From positions 18,289,936 through 18,353,935 of the forward strand of contig OU744448.1 of the NCBI GenBank assembly GCA_916610825.1: a DNA stretch of 64,000 nucleotides, given 5' to 3'. The notes under the pieces are model-generated. The model did no database searches, had not been told where the DNA came from, and saw only the letters and a list, made by a program, of their open reading frames with translations. Positions within the stretch are counted from its first letter, which is position 1; each line of letters opens with the position of its first letter. The stretch is from Haliclystus octoradiatus (taxonomy: Eukaryota; Cnidaria; Staurozoa; Stauromedusae; Haliclystidae). This document shows, piece after piece, positions 1-12,800 of this stretch. Both the position numbers and the translations under genes were made by a program.

Positions 1-287
1 TTATTGATTGGTATATGTAAACTAAACAGATAGCATTAACCTTCAGTCATTACAGCTTAATTTTGACTGTTACTGGTTGGTTCATTTTTAGAAGAAGTTT
101 TGAGATACAGTATATACATTTTTTGGAAAAGATGATTTCTGAGGAAGGCAACTATTATCAAATATGACATTGATGTCATAATAAAGCCTAATACTGCAAT
201 TTTTATTGGTTGGCTAAATGTGTCTGAAACTCTAGGATAAATATAGTTTGAAAATTTCAGTTGACAATTTGAAGTCAAAATTTTGCC

Positions 288-430
288 AGGGTCGGACAAA
301 AGTGGGGATCCTGGGATCCTAGAGAAAATTCAGAAAAAAATGATAGTTTTCTGATTTATAAGTCAAACTTCAACAGAAAATTCAGAAGAAAATTAAGAAA
401 ATGTTGTAGGATTCTGGAAGACTAAATCTT
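288..430. repeat. Fragment of the CAGGGTC inverted-repeat (hAT-like MITE) family
   Basis: It begins CAGGGTCGGACAAAAG and continues with the TTCAGAAGAAAAT-type interior seen at 36848-37028 and 47690-47825. The right terminal repeat is not clear here. Confidence 0.5.
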
Positions 431-491
431 TTGTTAAACACTGTCTAAAGCTGAAGAAAACTACAACGTCTATTTTGAAAACAACACTTAC

Positions 492-1590
492 AGATGCAAG
501 TGAATGATTAGATGCATATCCATTCCCTAAGTATTTTCCAGACGTAGACGAGCCATTTGAGTGGAGTGACGTTTTTGATGTGCTTAGTGATGTGTCCTTC
601 ACTCCAAAGCCACCAGGAAGTCTCCCATTTGTCTACAAATAGAGTTAATTATCAGTAAAATTGTATCTGCTACCGCATCAAGCTTGTGAGTTCAATGGTT
701 AAATAATTAGGGGTATGGTATTGCTTGAATCTCTAATACTTCGATAAACAATTCTATAGAATTTGTACAATCTACATTTCCAGTGTTATGTGTACAGTAT
801 GTCTCTTAAATGGTCATATTATTTTATATGACAAATTGAGTTGATTTCAGGGTGTCACAAAGGTTTTAGTCTTCGTGCACCATGTTGACAGATTCAAAAC
901 CTTGGTCTGGGAAACTGATTGAACTTCAAATAGTTCAAAATTCATAATTTAATAGCTCCAACATTTTTGAAATTTGATTATTTTGAAGCATTGGTTACAT
1001 GAAATTCACAACATAGAAAGAACGAAATCCAAAAATCATAATTCTGAATAAGAAAATGATTTTGATAATTAAAAACCTTTTGAATTTGTGCTGGCCTTCA
1101 TGAACCAGGATCCTGCACTTTGTGACAATCTGCTCAATTGTTTCTTGTTCAAACATTAAACTGTAGGTCTACATATAGACAAGCCCAAATCTACTTTTGT
1201 GTGGCTTTAATTATATATGAAATGGGCTATACAAATTACTTTTTATATTTTGTTTGTTCATTCTTAGGTAAAGAATAAACAAAAGTGGAATAAGATAAAT
1301 ACAGTATATGACATCTTCAAAGACAAACACATATACAAACACTGAATAAATATATAACCAGGTTTGTTATTTTCACTAGCCTACTTGGGATATGTCATAT
1401 TAATTATTAGGAAGTCTACCAAGTATCACACCATATTAACCTGAGTTGGCCTACACTATATAGGCCTATAACTAAATGTAACCAGAATAATATGATACAA
1501 CAGGGAGAAAGTGAGTTTTAAAATGCTGAAGCTCACTCTTTCAATAGCCACTGATCCACCGCCATAGTCTTGGTAACCACTGTAGGCCAT
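492..1590 (-). CDS. Candidate 5' part of an unidentified gene (two exons, runs off left edge)
   Basis: Two short minus-strand exons look coding and join in phase. Exon 1 is 1590-1537 (ATG to a GTGAGC donor) and encodes 18 residues beginning MAYSGYQDYGGG. Exon 2 is 632-492, with a pyrimidine-rich acceptor ending TTGTAG and a GTAAGT donor. It encodes 47 residues rich in Ser, Thr, Gly and Asn, with the run KDTSLSTSKTSLHSNGSS. Exon 1 is 54 nt and exon 2 is 141 nt, so both are whole-codon exons. No following exon is visible in bases 1-491, which hold a repeat fragment, so the rest of the gene should lie outside the window. I do not recognise the family. The composition suggests a disordered N-terminus. 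This is inference from splice sites and reading frame only. Confidence 0.42.
848..1132. repeat. Inverted-repeat element, CAGGGTGTCACAAAG family
   Basis: The left end reads CAGGGTGTCACAAAGG and the right end CACTTTGTGACAATCTG, an imperfect terminal inverted repeat around about 255 bp of AT-rich sequence without coding capacity. A shorter relative lies at 48340-48480. Its right end reads CTGTGACACCCT, and both share a GGATCCTG/CCAGGATCCTG motif and a GGCCAGCACAAATTC-type segment. Confidence 0.5.
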
Positions 1591-2039
1591 GGACCTAGAC
1601 AACACAACACATATCACATATTTGCATTGGTAAAATCAATACAATCAATACATGTTGATATAGTTATAAAATGTGACATCAAGTTGTGAATAAGAAAGTA
1701 GTAACATCGTGAAACTCAAAAAGCATGTCCACAAAAATAATGCACCTTTCTGACTTTCTCGCCATATACAAGTTACAAGTTCAAGGTAAATAAATCAAGT
1801 TGATTGAATAGTTACAATTTGAAACCACATGGAAATGTAATATTCAAATGTTTTACTCTTGGAATAATCAACTGAACTTGCAAACATTTATCTCAATTCA
1901 AACAAACTGGGAAATGTATTATATATAAATGGAAGTGAAAAATATATTTGAAATTTCAATATATGTGACGTTTCGCGTCAGAATCAACATTTCAATAAAT
2001 TTTGGATTCCTTCTATTTGATTATCTTATTTAGAACAAT

Positions 2040-2443
2040 GTGACTATTTGACCGGCAGTCGCAGCCATTATGGATACCAACGCATGTGTATCATGAGCGA
2101 ACAGTAACTTACAGACATTTTGGAATATAAATAATGAAAATAAATTTAAAATTTGGAACCACCTGGACTCGAACAAGCATGACCTGCACACTAGTCAGAC
2201 GCATTCCGAATGAGCTACGCCAACCGACAAGAGCTGATGAAACAGAAATGAATTTAACCTCAACCGGGTGATTATCATGTGACCGGACCCTAACCCTAAA
2301 CGGGTGGTTATCATGTGATCGGACCCTAAACCTAACCCTTACCCTGGGACGAGTGAAACATGTGATCTAGTGAATGGCATAATTGACTGTCTGCGCACGC
2401 GCAGTTGAATCCATAATGGCTACGACTGCCGGTCAAATGGACA
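2040..2443. repeat. Foldback element with GACCGGCAGTCG arms
   Basis: The left arm (about 2045-2075, TTTGACCGGCAGTCG then CAGCCATTATGG) is the reverse complement of the right arm (about 2409-2440, CCATAATGGC then GACTGCCGGTCAAA). The interior holds a tRNA-like segment (2155-2225, minus) and a two-unit tandem repeat of about 37 bp at 2264-2340 containing CGGGTG, TTATCATGTGA and GGACCCTAA. Confidence 0.7.
2155..2225 (-). repeat. tRNA-Thr-like SINE/pseudo-tRNA segment
   Basis: Read on the minus strand, the segment starts GGTTGGCGTAGCTCATTCGG. It has an A-box-like TAGCTCATTCGG and a B-box-like GTTCGAGTCC at normal tRNA spacing. The anticodon loop can be read as CTAGTGT, giving anticodon AGT (Thr). 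Several T-stem and acceptor-stem pairs fail, so this is not a convincing functional tRNA. It is best called a tRNA-derived, SINE-like module or pseudogene carried inside the foldback element. The promoter boxes may still be recognised by RNA polymerase III; that is inference. Confidence 0.5.
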
Positions 2444-2876
2444 CTTCGTATTTAGAATTTTAATTTATCTTGAAATCTTCAATATCTTTTCATTTTGGAT
2501 GACTCTATCTCATTTATTTATTAAAATATGTTTAAATTTTCAATAATTTCCCAATTCTTACCGCCAAACCACAACAATTGGATTTTCCCCGATTGTTGAT
2601 TCTGACATGACCCTTCACATATTTCATAATGATTGTGTATATAGAGTCACGTGTTGCAGCCATGTGACAATTTACCAAATATTTAAGCAAACAAATATTC
2701 TAGAGCAGAATAATCAAATATTCAGTTAGGTAATTAGTACCCCTATTGTTTTTCAGCAGTAAATGTTGAAAGCATCATGGTCGGAGATTTGTGATGTTGT
2801 CAACACATTAAAAGAGTTTGACTGCAATTAATTTACCATAATTATATCGCCCATTTGTAGTATTGTTAGTTGTAGA

Positions 2877-3069
2877 CAGGGTCAGACAAAGACCGGAAAC
2901 TTGGAAACCTAGTTTGCTGAAGGCCAGCAAAATTCAGAAGGAAAAGGCAAAATACTGGATATAAACCTAAAATAAAGCTTCGATTTTACGTTTTATGTCA
3001 GTAAAATTATTCAAAGGTTTATCTAAAAATTTAAAGTTTGCGGAAGGTAAAACATTTTGTCGGACCCTG
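2877..3069. mobile_element. hAT-like MITE, 193 bp, with 8-bp target duplication
   Basis: The ends are CAGGGTCAGACAAAG and TTTTGTCGGACCCTG, an inverted repeat. The flanks are identical 8-bp copies of GTTGTAGA at 2869-2876 and 3070-3077. An 8-bp duplication and CAGGG ends are hallmarks of hAT elements. The interior has no ORF. Related copies or fragments lie at 288-430, 36848-37028, 47690-47825 and about 29965-29996. Confidence 0.8.
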
Positions 3070-3077
3070 GTTGTAGA

Positions 3078-6000
3078 AAGAGAGAAAAGGTATAACAATG
3101 TAATGTATAAATTAATTTGTATTCATCTTTAAATTTAGTGAACTTATAAATGATTCATTAATCTCAGTCACACAAGACTATGTTTGTTATGTGGATCAAC
3201 TAAACAGATTGCTCTCAGTTCATGGTTCACATGAGGCAATTGACTCTTCGCAGAAATTACTTTGAATGAGATGCCCTTCCCTAGAAATGGGTATACAAGG
3301 CAGCTTATCATGTGATTGCAAGTTTTTGATCAAATTATTAAAATGAGTTAATTGAAAAATAACGTCAGCCTATATCAGCTCTACATAAAATTCAACAAAT
3401 GATATGTAGGCCTATTTTAAACAGTATTTCAGTTTAGCGTATTTTATTCTGTTAGGGACCATCCATAAAGTATGTACTCAGTTAAGGGGGATCGGGGTCG
3501 TACCAAAAGCGTACAGCTGTGTACAGGGGGGAGTGTCAATCATAAAAGTATATGCATCTAGACTAGCTCTGTAGAACTTTTTGATATAATGTAAGTGCTA
3601 TTAATTGTCAGTTTATTGATAATTAAATAGATTTTTATTGCAGAAAAGTTAAACCATAAATTTATGATTTATTGTTAAATGCGAAAATGTGCGTTTTTCT
3701 AAAAAAGTTGTATGTTCATATAAACGCTTAGCAATTCTAGCCTTGCAGTGTTCTTTTAAAGGATGTTTCTAAAAAACAGGAAGCAAAAATATCCCTCTTT
3801 CAATAGCACGAGAAAGAAACATTTATATAAATAGAAGCGAAAAATGAGAATTCAACATCATCAAAACATAAATTTTTGTATCAACTTCCACCTATATTTT
3901 GAGTCATAAGAAATGTAGACGGTGTCGCCCTACCGAAGGCACCCGTACCACTCCTCTATTTCTAGATGATTGGCTTTTTCGCTGAGAGCAATGATTTAAA
4001 CGCTCTTTGTTGATCTCAGCCGCGACACTGCAGATCAATTTTTTCAATCAATTGAGTCATAAAGATGGATAAAATTGATGTTTCTGTAAAAGATTGGTAA
4101 GTATTTGTCTTTCAAAGGTTCAGGAACTGAAGTTAAAATTGCATGATCTCAGGATAAAAAACAAGCAATTACCACAGCTCTTGCCATGCGTGAAATGTAA
4201 ATTAATAGTTTTGGAAATTCCCATTTTCAAGCGAGAACTGCACTCCCTGACCCCCTAGCTGTAAACTAAGCCGATGTTCTAATAAAAAGAGGTGTATTTG
4301 AATATTAAAAAAATAATTTACTGGCTCTTTACTACAAGAACAACATAAATGAACAAACAGACATACGCTGTGCTTATCTATTTATCAATGGAAAGATAAA
4401 ATCATGGAATGTTTGAGTTTCAATCAATCAACAGAGACAACGAATAACGTTATCAATTCATATTGGCATTATGAATCACTGAAAAGAGACCGGCGTGAAA
4501 AATTGTCTCCTAGATGGTAATGTAATGTTCAAGTAATGTACAATATTGAATACATCACAAACAATACAATCAGTAGACTGCATATAGAAATGATGTTCAA
4601 CAAGTTGAATTTAAATACTGTAGGCCTAGGCGTTAGGCCAATTTCGTTGCTGGCTGCGTATATTTAACAGAGTACATGGTGCATGTAATTTCTCCATTGA
4701 TCAAATCAAGTAAATTAAGTCACTCGCTGTCTTATTCGAAAATGTAAAGAAATATTATAATCGGTTCATAAAAATTGTTTTACTCTAGGCTCTTTATTAT
4801 AAACAATCAGCGCCATTAAAGCGTGAAGCATAAAACAACAAAAGGAATTGACGCTTACAAGAGATCTTCGAAAGACAACAATAAAACGTTGAGCAAAGAG
4901 CTTTAGAACCAACGATCAAATACGAAAAATAGCTCACTGAGCACTGAAGCAGATTGTTACTATTTCAAACGCAATAAAAGTATTTGAAACAACCATGTTT
5001 AAAACAAAATAACAGGTATAATAAGGACGAGAAAACCGCAGTCACCATGTTGACGATTTTGACCGCCATCAGTGTAGAAAATTCAATATTTGGAAACAAG
5101 GAAATTTACAATCTTTAAAATATTATCATCAAGCCAACACAATGATACTGAAAATTATCATTAAGAGCATTTCAATGAAATCTTCGTTTTAAAAGTAAGA
5201 ATTGACCTATAAGAGGGAAGGTTACTTCAGTAACTGTTTCAATTTATATGGTGCCAAAATTAAATCTACATACTTTCACTAGCTCAATCTGGCATGGCAT
5301 GTTATTTCGAGTTGTCTATGAATTTTCAATGAGTTGGAAAACAAAACGCAATGTATAAGCGATTAGAGATGTGGATATGATCAAATCTATCGATTTAAGT
5401 GTGTTTTAAGATCCTGAGTGCCTTCTCGGTGGTTAAAGCTATTAAACACTACGGTATTTTAAACGTAATCACAGACAAGCAGAGCAGTGCTTGATTATGA
5501 AATCTGACATTGGGTAGCGTACATTTTAAATATCAACAAACTGCATGAGCAAAAAAAATTTATCGTATCAATAAAATCAAATATAATTATCAACAGGAAA
5601 TAGAAAACACAGCTTTGAGATAATATGGTTATAGAAAAGTCTATCTCTTCGAAATGTACTCCCACGAATACAACAAAGCTGCGCACATGCTTCGGCACAA
5701 CATTCGTCAATCGAATCGTCCAGACGGAAGAATTATAGAAATTACCTTGAAAATCACAAAAATAATCCTTTATCCGGGATAAATCAATTAGATATATAGT
5801 AAGGTACCATCCACTGTTACTCGTTACTCCACCATGAATTAAAATCGTATTTTATTTGGTAATAGGTCGTTGGCGAATCGCTTCCTTCGGTTTGGTATGT
5901 AGAGAATTCGTGATTGTAGAAATTCAGGGAGATGATCTTCAGATCAACAGTGCGGTCAAATAAGAGGTATGGAGACAATAGAAAATGACGTAGTTGGAAT

Positions 6001-6870
6001 ATGAGTGGTTGTCACTGGTGACACTTTGGCTAATTATAGTCATCGATTTTTGCATACACTGTATTATTTTTAACATGTTTATAAAAGAAAAGTAGCTTTA
6101 TTAGCCTATCTTCAATTCAAAATGACGAGTGAGACAATACTGAGATTGACTGCACTGTTGTTTGCATTTTTATGTGTTTATATATTGACAATCATACACA
6201 TTCTTTTTATGGTATGAAATTAGGAACAAATGAGATTTTTCTGAATCAAATTCAACCAATTTTAATCAATTTCTCTCAAATGGCTCATATCAGTGCTCTA
6301 AAATATCTACGGCAACTCGTTTTCGAACTGAACTGAAATGCAAGGCAAGTTATTGACTTCCTGATCTAGTCTGTGAACATCAAACAATTATAAATTTAAA
6401 TCATATGCGCCCTGACTGTCATCAGTGTCACGACACAATGAAATAATGAATGTTGAGAGTGACCTGTTCGTTGAAAAAGCTGAAAACAATTTATCTGATC
6501 GTAACAAAATACTATCTTTTCGAGATCAGCTGAGAATGAGAACTGGGCAAGAGTCAATTGGCGAAGAGAACAATAGATGACGACCAGTTCTTTCATCATC
6601 ATCTACCACATTTTGGCCCATTTAATTTCGGGACTTGCAACAACTATTCAATTTCTTTTATTTGATATCCCATCGTTTCCTAATAAAATGGATCACAAGA
6701 CATGGATGGGTTCATACTCTCTACTCTATAATTTATACTTCAGGATTACTCAATTATAGTAACTACTGAGATGAACTAACCATCCATCATTGGTACTTTG
6801 CAGGCTATATTTGCAATATTTGAAATTGCCCCAGAACTGAGAAGTCAGAAGTTTACCTCTGAATTTAACA
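3078..6870. other. Gene-poor spacer with short repeats
   Basis: I see no supported gene. Near 3456 is a segment starting GGGACCATCCATAAAG that resembles the end of a short transposable element. The stretch 3915-4035 (GTCGCCCTACC, ACCACTCCTCTATTTCTAG) is repeated at 21386-21500. A 31-codon hydrophobic ORF at 6122-6217 starts MTSETILRLTALLFAF and stops just after a possible donor; it could be a tiny signal-anchor exon or chance. The rest is AT-rich and featureless to me. Confidence 0.5.
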
Positions 6871-9800
6871 ATGAAGAAAGCACATTGTACATTACTATTG
6901 TGTATCGTGTTTTGTAATACTTTATTTCCCGTTATAATAATTGGCGTGAAGGCACCCCTTGTATCTAAAGATCTTGCATTTTCAGCTTTGGAAAAGGCAC
7001 TTGGTTTCTACAAAAAACGATACGAAGAAGTGAATTTGGATTCTGTATTCGGGCTACGAGTTGCAGAAGGTGAGAATTGTTACTTTTATACTTCGATTTG
7101 GAACTGCATGATTGCTTTTGTTTACAAACAACTATGTAGATATAAATGGAGGCCTTTACAACCAAGCGCGTGGCTGCATTGCATGACGAACTCTCTGATA
7201 TCGTATAATATCTCGCGACCTATATAAGCATATATCTAATGGCTAGGTCTACCGTTCCGATTTATATTTGGAAAAATCATAAAATACCTCGTCAGAAAGT
7301 TACAACCCACAGAGAATGAAAAAAATGAATCCCAAAATTAAGACCCTGATTAAGGATAAAAATTAAATTCAAATTTCAACAGTGCACAACCTGACAATCA
7401 TTAAATGTTTCATCACTTGTTGTTAGACAACTGTGTAGGCTATGTCTAATGACAGATGAAATGATTATTGATTATGATTGGATTAAGATCTTTAATTTTT
7501 GGTATTAAAATTTAGAATTTATTTTGACAGCTCATATTTTTATTCTGTTCGAGCGTCCTGACCCAGACTGCAGAGTTTGTACACTCTGCGGCTAATATGA
7601 CTTTTCCACATAAAAACGTGCCCCTGGGCAAAGGTTGATACAATCTTGCGCGGCTGAGATGAGAATAACTTAATTATTATTAATCAAGATTTCCAACGGC
7701 ATGGAATTAACTTTGCAGCTAAAAAGTCGCTTCACCGCAGCTATTAAAATAGATCATTATCGCTTCTAATTGTCTGATTGCCGCATCTTTTAGAAATCGC
7801 AGCTGAATAGTCATTTTGCCGCAGCTAAATAGATCATTTCCACAGCTAATTGTCTAATAGCCGCATCTTTGAAATATAGCAGCTTTAACGTCATTTATTC
7901 TGACGCTTTAAATCTAGCCTATTTTCTGTTGGCCACCCTCATTGATTACACCGGTAATAATCTTTCAATCCTTCGCCTGTAAGTTAAGAATTGGATTCTG
8001 ACCATCCTCCTTCTTTGTCAATGAATAACGTCGCGTCAGCTTTATTGTTTAAAATTTCACAGAATTCCCAGCATTTTTCGGTTCCCCTTCTGCTGCGTTG
8101 TTGTTGTATATCGAGTGCATGATCGTCATTATCTTTCAGAAGAAGCGTATTCTTGCACCAAATAAGCCATGTCCAATATGAATAGATATTCATGTAGGCT
8201 AGTTTCAGGTGAAATGCCCACAAAAATTAACCAAATAAATCAAAGTTATATTCAGAATGACACTGAAAGGATTTCTGTAACGGAAGGCCCTTAACGGAAT
8301 GAATTATGTTAAGTACCGGTAGATCTGCGATAATAATATGTTTTGCTGCGATAAAGATCCAATTAGTTGCGGTAAACATTTTTTTATAGTTGCAACTGAT
8401 TAGATGTGGTGAGCTAGCTTTTTAGCCGAAGAAAAATGACTGAATAGCTGATACTTAGTTATATGTTGTTCTAAAAAGTTCTAGAATACAGCTCAAAAAT
8501 TCATAATCTGTAGCGTTATATTTTAAGTAAATTGTTTAAATCGATGCATTAAAAAACATGGCATCGGATGTGATTCTCTGTTAAAATTATCCTTCAGAGA
8601 AGTGTTGGTTTTCGACCTATTATAGTTATCAGATAAGTGCAAAATCCAATTCGCGTCTGACACAGTTAAGTGTGGGAAAATTAAGATAGCTGTTGACAGG
8701 TGAGATTGATCGATGAGATGAAATATATTCATCATCATCATCATCATCATCATCATTTATTCAGAACCTGATAAGCTACAGGAGCTTTTTTTCACAGGAC
8801 TGATTGAAACAAATATAATATATATGTGTACATGTGTACACGATAAGTATAAAAGGTAAGGTTTATAGTTGGTATATAGATAATATTTACAATAAAGTCT
8901 ATGGCTAAAAAAAGAAAATTTGTCACGATTTGCTATGCAATTGCTTCTTGAGAAGATGCTTAAAACTGGTTCCACTAGCAACAATCTTCATCTCAGACGG
9001 AAGGTCATTCCACTTATGAGCACCAGCATACTTGAATGAGTGTCTATGGCTTGACTCAATGTAGATGTCATTGTGGGAATGTGCACGTGTTCTAATGGAG
9101 TGTGGTTTTTGAAACAAATTGGAGAGCAAGGGAGGAGCTAAATTGAATTTTAGTTTATGTGTGAATATTAGCTGTTGTGTAGTTAGTCTGTCTCTGACTG
9201 GTAGCCAACCAAGTTGGTTGAGCATGTCTGAGACATGAGTTCGATAATTACAGCGGAGAATGACCCTCATTCCTCTGTTTTGTAGTCTCTGGAGGCGATC
9301 GATGTGTTGTTTTTTACAATTCCCCCATACGACAGCGCAGTAGTCGAAATGTGGCAAGACTATGGTGTTGAAGATCATCTTTGCTGTATATTGTGGGATA
9401 AACTTCCGTGCAAATTTTAGTACTGCTAGGCCTCTATTTATTTTCTTTATCATTGCTTCGATATGCTGATCGAAGGATAGTGTTGGATCAATGCGGACTC
9501 CTAAATAATTAATTAGTGGTGCATTATGTATGATTCCGTTTTCGTTGTTAATTTCTAATTGTAAAGGTTCGTATCTATTTATTTTCTGTTTTGTTCCGAT
9601 TAGCATACAGTTGGTTTTATGTACATTTAAAGTTAGTTTATTAGCGTTTAGCCATGAATAAATACTATTTACATCAGAGGAAAGTGAATTTTTAATGATC
9701 TCGGGGTCTTTATCGGCTATGTACAATAAGGTATCATCAGCATATAGGTTTATTTTACATTTATTTACAACTTTAGATACATCGTTAATATAGATCAAGA

Positions 9801-12800
9801 ATAGCAGTGGTCCCAGTATTGACCCTTGCGGAACGCCATATTTAATTTCACCTAGATCAGAGTTTGTATTATTTATATTTACAGTTTGATTTCTACCTAT
9901 TAAATAAGTTTTAAAAAAATTTAAGCTACATTCATCGCTACCATATAATTTAAGTTTGTCTAACAGTATCAAATGATCAACCGTGTCAAAAGCTTTCTTC
10001 AAATCTATACTTACCACACCTATATTTTTATGTTTTGAGATGTTTTCAAAAGAGAACTCTGTAAAATTTAGTACACTTGAAGCTGTACAGTACTTTTTTC
10101 TGAAACCAAATTGGTAAGGTGTTAATAAGTTGTTAGTAGATAAATAATAATTAAATTGCTCGTGAACTATTTTCTCTAATAATTTAGAAAGTACAGGCAA
10201 AACAGATATTGGGCGGTAATTGCTTCTTTCAATAACAGATTCGCATTTGTGAAGGGGGCAGACTTTCCCAGTTTTGAAGGATTCTGGAAAATTTCCGCTT
10301 TTTAGAGATAAATTAAATATTTTTGTTAGTGCTGGTGCTATGCTTGAGGCTGTTAGTTTTATTAGTTTGGTTTCTAAATGATCAATACCAACTGACCGTT
10401 TGGCAGGTAAGTTTTTTATTAACTGAAGGATATCATATTCTGTGATAGCTTCAAGTTGGAATTTGTTAGTAAGGTTACTGGTGTTGGTTATAGTGTTTAT
10501 GAATTGTCTGGTAATATGTATTGGATTTAGATCTGTTAAAGGAATAAGGGAGGATAATTTATTAGCAATGTTCAAGAAATAAGTATTAAATTCATTTGCA
10601 ATGACATTTTTATCTGTGATTAGTTGATTATTTACAGTTATATTATTTACATTAATGCTATTATTTTTGTTAGGTAAAATTTGTTTTAAAAATTTCCACA
10701 TTTGCTTAGGGTGGCCTCTACTTTCTACTATGTTTTTGCAGTAAAAGGTTCGTTTACATTTTCTAAAGTAATTTGTAAATTGATTTCTAGTTGATTTGTA
10801 CAGGTTTAAATATTGTGGATTATTTGATTGGATAAATAGCTTATAATAGTTGTCTCTTTTATTTCGTAGGTCTTTGGCATGGGAATCTAGATAAATATTA
10901 GTTTTTTTTTGTTTTATTCTAATTTGTTTCAATGGTGCAAATTCGTTGACGATTGTGTTGAAAACAGCCTGCCAAGCGTAGTAGCAGTCATTGACATCTG
11001 GGAATAGATTTAAAAAATCCCAATTTGTTAGATTAATTGCTGAATTTAATAAATTAGCGTCGAGTGATTTATAGTTGCGTGTCAATGTTAGTTTGTGTGT
11101 ATTTTGTGAAGGTCTAGAAGTGCATTTGAGAATGAAAAAATTCATTTGGTGGTCAGCTACTCGTGCCAATGTAACACCACTCACAAAATTAGTATCTAAA
11201 TTGGAAATTGCTAGGTCTATACAAGTTGATGATGTGTCTGTAATACGCGTGGGTGATTTTATGTGTTGATTAAAATTGTTATCAGTTAGGATTGAGTTTA
11301 GTTTTTTAGTTAGCGAAGAATTAGTATCTATCATATTTATATTAAAATCTCCTAAAATTACACTATTTACATTATTGCTATCTACAAAGCTTAAAAAATT
11401 TGAAAATTCATCTAAATAACTTACGGGGGATTGAGGGTGTCTATATATACAAGTAACTAATAGTTTCTGACGGGTACGTGGAATTTGTAATTCTATGGTT
11501 CCGCTCATTAAATTGAAATTATTGTAAATAGTATTAATAGAATAAATAAAACCTAACTTAACATAAATTAATATACCTTGCTTGCCAGCAAATCGACCAC
11601 TGTTATCGTTCCTGACGGGAGAACTGTAACCATCCAGAGACACAAGATTATCTGGTATCTCAGGTGATAACCAGGTCTCTGTCAAACAGAGGACATCCGG
11701 ACAATACTCCGCAATGAATTGAATGATATTATCTAGATGGGTTAGTACCCCTCCTTGTCCAGAGTTGAGGTGGCAGATCTTCAAACCGCTGGTACTGTCG
11801 TAGAGAGTTCGACCGCCTAAGATGTCAAGAGCACAAATGGGCGGACCAGGATTAAGCTCAACATCTCCAGCAAGAAGCAAAAGCAATAGCAAAAAGTTAA
11901 AATAATATTTACAACAATAAGAATGTTTCCTAATTAAAATATGTTTAAATAAAGGTAAAGGATATGTTCTAAAATAATTGTTTTGTATGTACAGAAAATT
12001 ATAGCCAGTCTTGGATTCATTGAGTGTCACATCTGATTCAGCTCGACAACTTTTGCAAACAGGAAATATAGAATATATATTTATAAATATGAGACAGCAT
12101 GTAACAAGATACGGGAGGAACATTATAATTTTGAAACAGAAAACATTATATTTAGCATGTAAAACGAATTTTGACTACCGTGATCACATGAGCATCACAT
12201 TACAAGTGCATGCCAAGGCGCTAATTGACTGGATAAAAAACACATTAATAATCTCAATTTGAACTCGAAAGTCCATGGTAGGAATGAGTTAGTATGAAGC
12301 GAACTTGCGAAGTATTTACAATGCGTTTACAGTGGAATGACTTGGTCCATTATATGAAGTATGTCTGCACACCTGGAAGAGGCAGTTCTATGGTATGTTC
12401 GAAATTACCAAGACATATTATTATTCGATCGACTTCATGGAGCAAAATATGTCCAATAATTTATATGATATTTGAAAATTCTCCTATTGATTGCAAATTA
12501 TCTTTTACAATATTACTTTTACAGCTACAATAACATTGCTCTTACTTGATATTACTGCTCCTGTGTAGTAGGCTACTAATACGTACAATATCGGAAAATT
12601 AATATAGAAGGAAATGTAGGCTATCATCATCATGAGCAATGTCAAATAATATATCTAGGTCTTGCCTAAATTCCCCTTCTCGGAGAGACTTTTGCTGGTA
12701 TTTACGGTCTTTACTTTCAACTTTTGATGATGCCTTACAATTAATTCTTGCAGTTTTCTCCCCAATTGCTATATGTATAAATTCTGAAAATTCAAGTGAG

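Noticed and set aside
23-299. 80-codon minus-strand ORF near the left edge
   Set aside because: Overlaps a repeat end and has no homology or splice context.
2155-2225. Functional tRNA gene on the minus strand
   Set aside because: The A and B boxes are good but the acceptor and T stems do not pair properly, and it lies within a repeat; called tRNA-derived instead.
2277-2340. Telomere-like CCCTAA repeats
   Set aside because: Only a few copies, part of a 37-bp tandem unit inside a foldback element; not a telomere.
4063-4100. Possible first exon MDKIDVSVKDW with a GTAAGT donor
   Set aside because: The donor is good but the exon is tiny and I found no in-phase partner exon; the region is also repeated in part elsewhere.
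7071-7227. Read-through of C16orf89-like exon 1 to a stop at 7227
   Set aside because: The GTGAGA donor at 7070 and exact phase with exon 2 show that this is intron.
11075-11269. Plus-strand ORF of 64 codons
   Set aside because: Shadow of the LINE ORF on the opposite strand.
12294-12533. 79-codon ORF as a stand-alone gene
   Set aside because: It is one arm of an inverted repeat; the mirrored copy diverges in frame, so neither is an intact gene.
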